Position numbers and translations under genes: made by a program. A stretch of DNA of 64,000 nt from NCBI GenBank assembly GCA_905160935.1, contig CAJHZI010000563.1, positions 1 through 64,000 on the forward strand, read 5' to 3'. This stretch comes from Enchytraeus crypticus (Eukaryota; Annelida; Clitellata; Enchytraeida; Enchytraeidae). A model generated the notes under the pieces. The model was not told the origin of the DNA and did no database searches. It saw only the letters and a list, made by a program, of their open reading frames with translations. This document shows, piece by piece, positions 58,863 through 64,000 of this stretch. Positions within the stretch are counted from its first letter, which is position 1; each line of letters begins with the position of its first letter.

Positions 58863-60860
58863 AATGAAAATATAGAAATAAATTAAAAGTATACAATATG
58901 CCAACCTACGCCGAAGAGAGAAACTATATTTAAAATGTTTTGTTTTCGTTGGGCAGAGGCGACTAGACCCTATACTTAGGCCATTCATCGCTAGCAAACT
59001 AGGCTGATTGATTTCAATAAAGCTTTCAGTTCTGGAATAGCCGATCACTCATCGACTACAATTACTCAGATGCTTTCTTCTATCAGTCACGAATTCATCA
59101 TCAACTTCAAATCATAGGCAGGAAATAATTTTAGTTCTGCTGAATACTAATTTAGAACCGCAATACTGCAAAATTCTCAGAAAGGCTGATTAACGATTTA
59201 TATCAATTTTTGACCAAAACTTTAGAGATTTATATAGCAAAAGACTGTCGAATTTGCATACTGTTACTGTTTTATAATAGTGCATCTCATTTATTCACGA
59301 ACGCGTAATATCGAATGACTGTAACATTATTTGTTTTTCTTTCTTCCTGACATTTTGCATTGCGCTTACACAAATCACGTTAAAGCCGGAGGCTAGAAAT
59401 ATATGTAAGAACTTAGTAGGTATGTAACTCATCACTGACGTCACAATATTGCGTCATGCTTTAGTAATAGACTGGAGTGCGAGTATTGTCGGCCATATTT
59501 GAAACTAAGTTCAGTTAGTCTGACGTTTATTGAGACATGATTTCAAGAAATTCTTTGTATACATGTAAGAATATTAATAAGACGCATTAAAGACAAGTGA
59601 GCAATTATGTTGATATACATGTATATCACTCTTATTACAACATCTTAAAACCGTTAGTTAATTTATTCAGTTTTCCGTGCAACCAGTCCTGTGAATGTCC
59701 AAGATTTTACTTTCAGATCAGCGCGATCAGAATCGAACCTATGAGAGTTCAGTTTACCTCAGGATCATGTATACACCAGTGTTCCTATTCAATTTGCATT
59801 TATTAATTATTTTTAATGAGTTTTCAAAACAAGCAAACACTTACAACCTTCTTAGTGAGTGTACGACGTTGTTTCAGCCTCAGCAATAGTTGTTCTACGT
59901 GATCAACATAACATCACTGGTTTGTAAGCATCACGATGCGTTATATCTGGTTTGTAGCAGATCCTCTAAGCGCGTAAATAAACAAAACGTGGGGAAACAA
60001 GAGCAGCTTTGAAACGACCTGAGTAACTTATCAACGATAGAGTTTCAATGAATCTATCAACTGAACTGACAGTCTTGTTTCATTTATCTACTACTATCAG
60101 GCTGTCGTCATCTAATGAACTAAGAGAGATCATGGTGCGCCATGTAGAGTTTTACTAAGCCTTTATTATTATTATTATTACTACTCTAAAGACTGGTCAT
60201 TGTATGACAAATGTCTGGTTTATACTGTAAGTGAAATAGATAATAGTGTAGTGGTTTCTAATCTTGAGAAGTCATGGTACGTGCCAGATAATTATCCATT
60301 CATGTCATGTCATGTGATCATCATGGGGCTGGTTCCAGTCAAAGATTTCTCTACATTTTAAAAGTATTTTGCCACTATGATGTTTCTAGTATATGTAGCA
60401 AAATGACCGTACAGTTAATTCAAGGGTAAACATTATTCTTTTATATTTCCTTTGTTTGCCTAATTCAGTTTGTGTTTTTATGTTGTCTTATTTTCCTTTT
60501 TTGTAATACTGCCACTTGTTTGGTGAATAAAAGAATACAAACATGGGTGAGTAAAAAAAAAGATAACACCTGCAAAAAGTTTGAATATCTCAGGCTATCG
60601 TTAATATTTTCAAATCAAACTTTTACCAATTACAAAAGGACTAATTTATGATGGGATGGCCAATTTTCATCCATTTTAATATATAGATTCGCCAGTTATA
60701 CAGGTTTCAGCAGAGCAACCCACATTTTTACCTAAAAATGGCGTTTGCTACAAGGGCAAATTGCACTTCATTGGCGAGAAGGAAAAGGTGAATGCCCAGT
60801 ATTACGTCAATACTTTACTTCCCAAGCTGTTGGATGATTGCAATGCTCTTCTACCAAATG
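58863..60860. other. Intergenic, nothing recognised
   Basis: No supported gene. Short ATT run near 60165-60180. Confidence 0.5.
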
Positions 60861-60863
60861 GTT

Positions 60864-61130
60864 TCATCTTTCAGCTTTATAGTTAAATATCTTTCGAGGG
60901 TTTCTGTTATCTTCCATGAGCGTAACATGTCCAGCCCATTTCATTCTTCTTTCCTTGACCATTTCACTGACCACTAGTTGATTTATTCTTATCCTAATGT
61001 TCTCATTTGTTACGTGATCTTTGTAACTGATTCTTAGTATTCTCCTTAGCCATTTGTTTTCGGTGGAATTAAATTTCTTGATCCATTGGTTCTGTCTTAT
61101 TCGAACTTGGTATTCGGCCAATTGTTACTA
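60864..61130 (-). pseudogene. LINE C-terminal fragment of a different family
   Basis: The minus strand reads NKWLRRILRISYKDHVTNEN, IRIRINQLVVSEMVKERR, MKWAGHVTLMEDNRNPRK. The W-x-GH-x(n)-R-x-P-R-K pattern is typical of the region after the reverse transcriptase in non-LTR elements, but it differs from LINE-1 here. Confidence 0.8.
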
Positions 61131-61532
61131 TTTCGAGCACTTCTACTCTCGACATTTCAAATAATACCTGGGCATTTCATCGCATCGCATTTCTCGTTCG
61201 TCGAGCCTTCAGTGGAGATCTATAAAAATGCGATGTCGAAGAATTGAAATTGAAATTATTTGTCTTAAAGAAACTGGGTAATTATAGGATAATATATCAA
61301 CTACATTATTAGAAATTCTCAACTCTCACATCGCAATAAAGATCTCAATTCGGAACTCAACGTTTATTATTAATACCATTGTAATTAGTATCGTTGTTGC
61401 ATATATAATTTACTGCAAAACTTGTGTCCAAATGCAGAAATTCCCAGTGCACTACCTGCTAAATATTTTCATACAAAAGCTTTTTATAATAAAGTACACC
61501 AATTATAATTAGTAGCTATATGCTGGAGCTAT
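61131..61532. other. Intergenic, nothing recognised
   Basis: AT-rich without structure that I can name. Confidence 0.5.
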
Positions 61533-61815
61533 ATATTCCCGTGTTGTGTCCGGAACACTAAAGAATAGACCAAACGTTAACTGAACGTGTCGTAAGGGAC
61601 GACTTCGCAAGAACTGAGAAAGGCAACGAGAAACAACCTACGAAGCGATATTTTTCCAATGCTATTTGCAGTAAAGGACATCGATAAGTCATTGACATGT
61701 GTTGAGTGATTAAAGTTTTAATCTATAATGTGCTCTTGATGAACAGTGCAAGCAGACTCAGAGTATGAATATGTACCTTGGACCTGTCACTTGGTGGAAC
61801 ACTAGAGAGAGAGGG
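61533..61815 (+). mobile_element. SINE-C, near full length
   Basis: The head is CGTGTTGTGTCCGGAACACT followed by AAAGAATAGACCAAACGTTA and GTCGTAAGGGACGACTTCGC. The middle has GAAACAACCTACGAAGCG and AATGTGCTCTTGATGAACAG. The tail is ATGTACCTTGGACCTGTCAC and TTGGTGGAACACTAGAGAGA. A GA array continues to about 61858. Confidence 0.8.
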
Positions 61816-61858
61816 TGAGATAGAGAGAGTTAAGAGAGAGAGAGAGAGAGATAGAGGT
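61800..61858. repeat. GA microsatellite at SINE-C tail
   Basis: GAGAGA run directly after the SINE-C end. Confidence 0.9.
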
Positions 61859-61984
61859 ATGTTAGTCATTAATTACTGCCAGATTAATGATGCAATTATT
61901 TCATATTTTATTCAATAAAAATATTGCGTCCTTCAAATTTCCAGTTAAGCCGCAGAAATAATTTATCTTAGATATTGGTGTTAA

Positions 61985-62055
61985 TTGGTCAAATTTAGTA
62001 GGTTATTATGTTTATTATTATGTTATTATGTTTATTATGTTATTAGGTTTATTAT
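61985..62055. repeat. TTATTATG low-complexity repeat
   Basis: Alternating TTATTATGT and TTATTAGGT units. Confidence 0.7.
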
Positions 62056-62221
62056 GTGGTTTTTCTTGTTCGAAACAAAACCAAAAGGTTAAAGGTAAAG
62101 AAAGAATTTAAAAATCAATAATCAAAATCAAATCAAGTAATGAAACAAATCAAAAATGTATACTAGCCTGACACTTTCACAAAAAAGTAATTACATTGTG
62201 ACCACAGGATTGATGTAACTA

Positions 62222-62345
62222 ACACATGCATAGGCCTTTTTTAACATATGCCTAGATGTGTTTAAATAAATACATAGGCCTGTGTTAACATATGCCTAGA
62301 TGTGTTTGAATAAATACATAGGCCTGTGTTAATATAAACATAGGC
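62222..62345. repeat. 44-bp tandem repeat, about 2.5 copies
   Basis: The unit holds AACATATGCCTAGATGTGTT and ATAAATACATAGGCCTGTG. The copies are nearly identical. Confidence 0.85.
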
Positions 62346-63039
62346 ATCTATCCCTACAAGTTTTATAGCTCTCACACGGTTTTGGTTGGCGAGACAAAAT
62401 TATGTCAAAACTTCACATTACTATTGGCAGATATTCCATTAAATCATTCTCTAGTCAAACCGAAGGCGACAGTCGAGCCCAATAACTCCCAGAGTTGATT
62501 CTGCAAAACTATTTATGAAATTTATCAAATAAGTTGAGACGATCGCTGTGTAGCGGCAGAGTTTATGATGAGAGAAACAGAATTACTGTTGTAAAGATAA
62601 CCTTTTGAAGTGACCCAGTGAAAAATTACGACTCAAATTTCTCTCAGAGCGGATTGAATTATATAAGAAATTTCGATAGAGATTTAGCGGAACGCTGAGA
62701 TTTATGACAGTAAATGCAGTATTACTATAAAGCAAACCAAACATTAGTAGAAAATGAAGTTATTTTATCTAGTTATAGAATTCCGCAAGATGCACTACTA
62801 GAAATTAAATTATTGATGTCGTGCATAAATTTATAAAATCCAAGATTGATAAAAGGTCAATTTAATTTTGCAACTTTATTTAGCCATTCTAGTTGCACTC
62901 TAGAGCATTCAATAAAAAACTAAATAATATAAAAATGCTGGATGAGATCGAAAATAAGCTAAAAAATTAAAATATTGCCCTAAATTGATTTTAAAAATTA
63001 TTGCAAATTTGTTTAATAAATTAGCTGAAGGTGAAGAAA
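62346..63039. other. Intergenic, nothing recognised
   Basis: AT-rich without supported features. Confidence 0.5.
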
Positions 63040-63600
63040 AGATAACAACAACAACAACAATACGATTAGAGTGCTACTGTTGTCCATAACAACATTGAGC
63101 ACTGTGAAACCAAATCAAAGCCGATGAGCCGAGTGAGGGGTCCATAAACGGTGCGAGCCAAAATCCGGGTGGTCAGTCCAAGGAAGGGTACTAGCGGAAT
63201 GGAGGTTTACGTGTTGGTCTCAGTTCGTGGACGTTTGGTGGATATGAAAAGTCGAAGAGAAAAGATTTCAATCGCCTATGAAACTGTTCGTGGAGTAGGA
63301 AAGGCTGATTAGGAATAGATCATAATCTGAGGGGGTGCGCAGAGTGGAAGGAAGAGAATTCCAGATCTGCAGGGCAGCATGCTGGAAGGAGCGCCTAGAC
63401 AGCTTGCTACGTGAAGGAAGGCTCGGGGTCTCAAGAGTAACTAACTTAGAGGACCTGGTGGGCCTGGAGATAGGTTGTCCCACTTGTAGTAAGTGGTACA
63501 TGTAACTATTACCAGGAGTGGTAATAGACTTATAAGTTAGAGAAACTGTCTTGTATAAAATGCGTTCTCTAACTCTGAGCCAGTGTAAGGACAGAACAAT
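63040..63600 (-). pseudogene. LINE-F C-terminus plus 3' UTR and (GTT)n tail
   Basis: The minus strand reads WLRVRERILYKTVSLTYKSI, then SRRSFQHAALQIWNSLPSTL and RTPSDYDLF, ending at a stop at 63268. This is the conserved C-terminus of a non-LTR reverse-transcriptase ORF. The 3' UTR (63267-63060) and the (GTT)n tail follow. It is the only copy here with coding sequence and anchors the identity of the other LINE-F pieces. Everything upstream of the last ~110 codons is missing. Confidence 0.82.
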
Positions 63601-63604
63601 TAAC

Positions 63605-64000
63605 AGAGGGATTATTAATTCCACTACAGAAGAGGGAAAATTGAAAGGAAAAACAGAACATCGCGGACCAATCGTATTATTAAACACTTTAAAGAAAATA
63701 TTATGCATCATAATGTTTAAGAGATTGCATGACAAAATTGATGGTAAAATACCTCTAAGTCAGGCAGCTTATAGAAAATGTTGAAGTACAACAGAGAATG
63801 TACACGTATATTATCTAAAATTACTATTGGAAAAACTTAATTAGACCATGATAAAGAAATACAAATTCTACTTCTTGATGTAAGACGTTGGACTGTGTTA
63901 ATAGGAATTTATTACTGAAGAATTTAAAAGAAATACTAAAAGAAGATGAATTACATATAAAAAACTTACAAATAATGTAAAAATTAAAGTTTACAATAAT
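63605..64000 (+). pseudogene. LINE reverse-transcriptase fragment running off the window
   Basis: The frame reads GPIVLLNTLKKILCIIMFKR, LHDKIDGKIPLSQAAYRK, a stop, then TTENVYTYYLKLLLEKLN. This is the pattern of the reverse-transcriptase fingers/palm (a degenerate YRPI-x-LL-N start and the Q-x-A-Y-R-K motif). Later fragments (LLLDV-like, VNRNLLLKNLKEILKEDELH) are in shifted frames. It is decayed and its 3' end lies beyond position 64000. Confidence 0.8.

Noticed and set aside
58707-59048. 113-codon minus-strand frame with a long Ile run, resembling a membrane segment
   Set aside because: The Ile run is the translated GAT/ATC microsatellite; the flanks have no recognisable domain.

Overview
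The window is animal nuclear DNA, about two-thirds A+T, with intron-containing genes, dense simple repeats and many decayed retroposons. There is no bacterial-type gene density, no rRNA and no stand-alone tRNA gene. The two recognisable genes are a DMRT-type transcription factor with a DMA domain and an R-spondin. R-spondin is missing from the best-known insect and nematode genomes, so a lophotrochozoan or another non-insect, non-nematode invertebrate is most likely. The species cannot be named from the sequence.

Layout. Positions 1-2249 are upstream intron or flank of the DMRT gene. Its DMA-encoding last exon is at 2250-3475 on the plus strand, followed by a 3' UTR to about 4570. From about 4.6 to 53.4 kb there is no convincing host gene: this is a ~50 kb gene desert of repeats. 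R-spondin lies on the minus strand at 53481-57283, so the two genes are convergent. Its four exons encode two furin-like repeats, a TSP1 repeat and a basic tail. The signal-peptide exon was not found. From 57.3 to 64 kb there are further repeats, ending in a LINE reverse-transcriptase fragment that runs off the window.

Mobile DNA. The clearest element is a 2.4 kb hAT-type DNA transposon (16255-18670) with perfect 13-bp terminal inverted repeats, an exact 8-bp target duplication and GGTTCGG-rich subterminal arrays. It has no transposase and carries two LINE fragments in opposite orientations. Two smaller inverted-repeat elements lie at 51429-51674 and 56232-56462, the latter inside R-spondin intron 1. 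Retroposons sort into families that I name locally. LINE-1 has a KEDIRKLEALE-type C-terminus and a GA-rich tail. LINE-F has a WNSLP motif and a (GTT)n tail. LINE-G has a WNSLP motif and a tail ending in GGACGTTAAA. SINE-A and SINE-B have tRNA-like heads. SINE-C ends like LINE-1. SINE-E ends in (GAT)n. SINE-C and SINE-E share a 5' head but have different tails. Four SINE-E copies are framed by direct repeats of 11 to 22 bp that look like target-site duplications.

How it fits together: the two genes are unrelated in function (a developmental transcription factor and a secreted Wnt-pathway modulator). The space between and within them has been built largely by retroposition, with several microsatellites starting exactly at retroposon tails.
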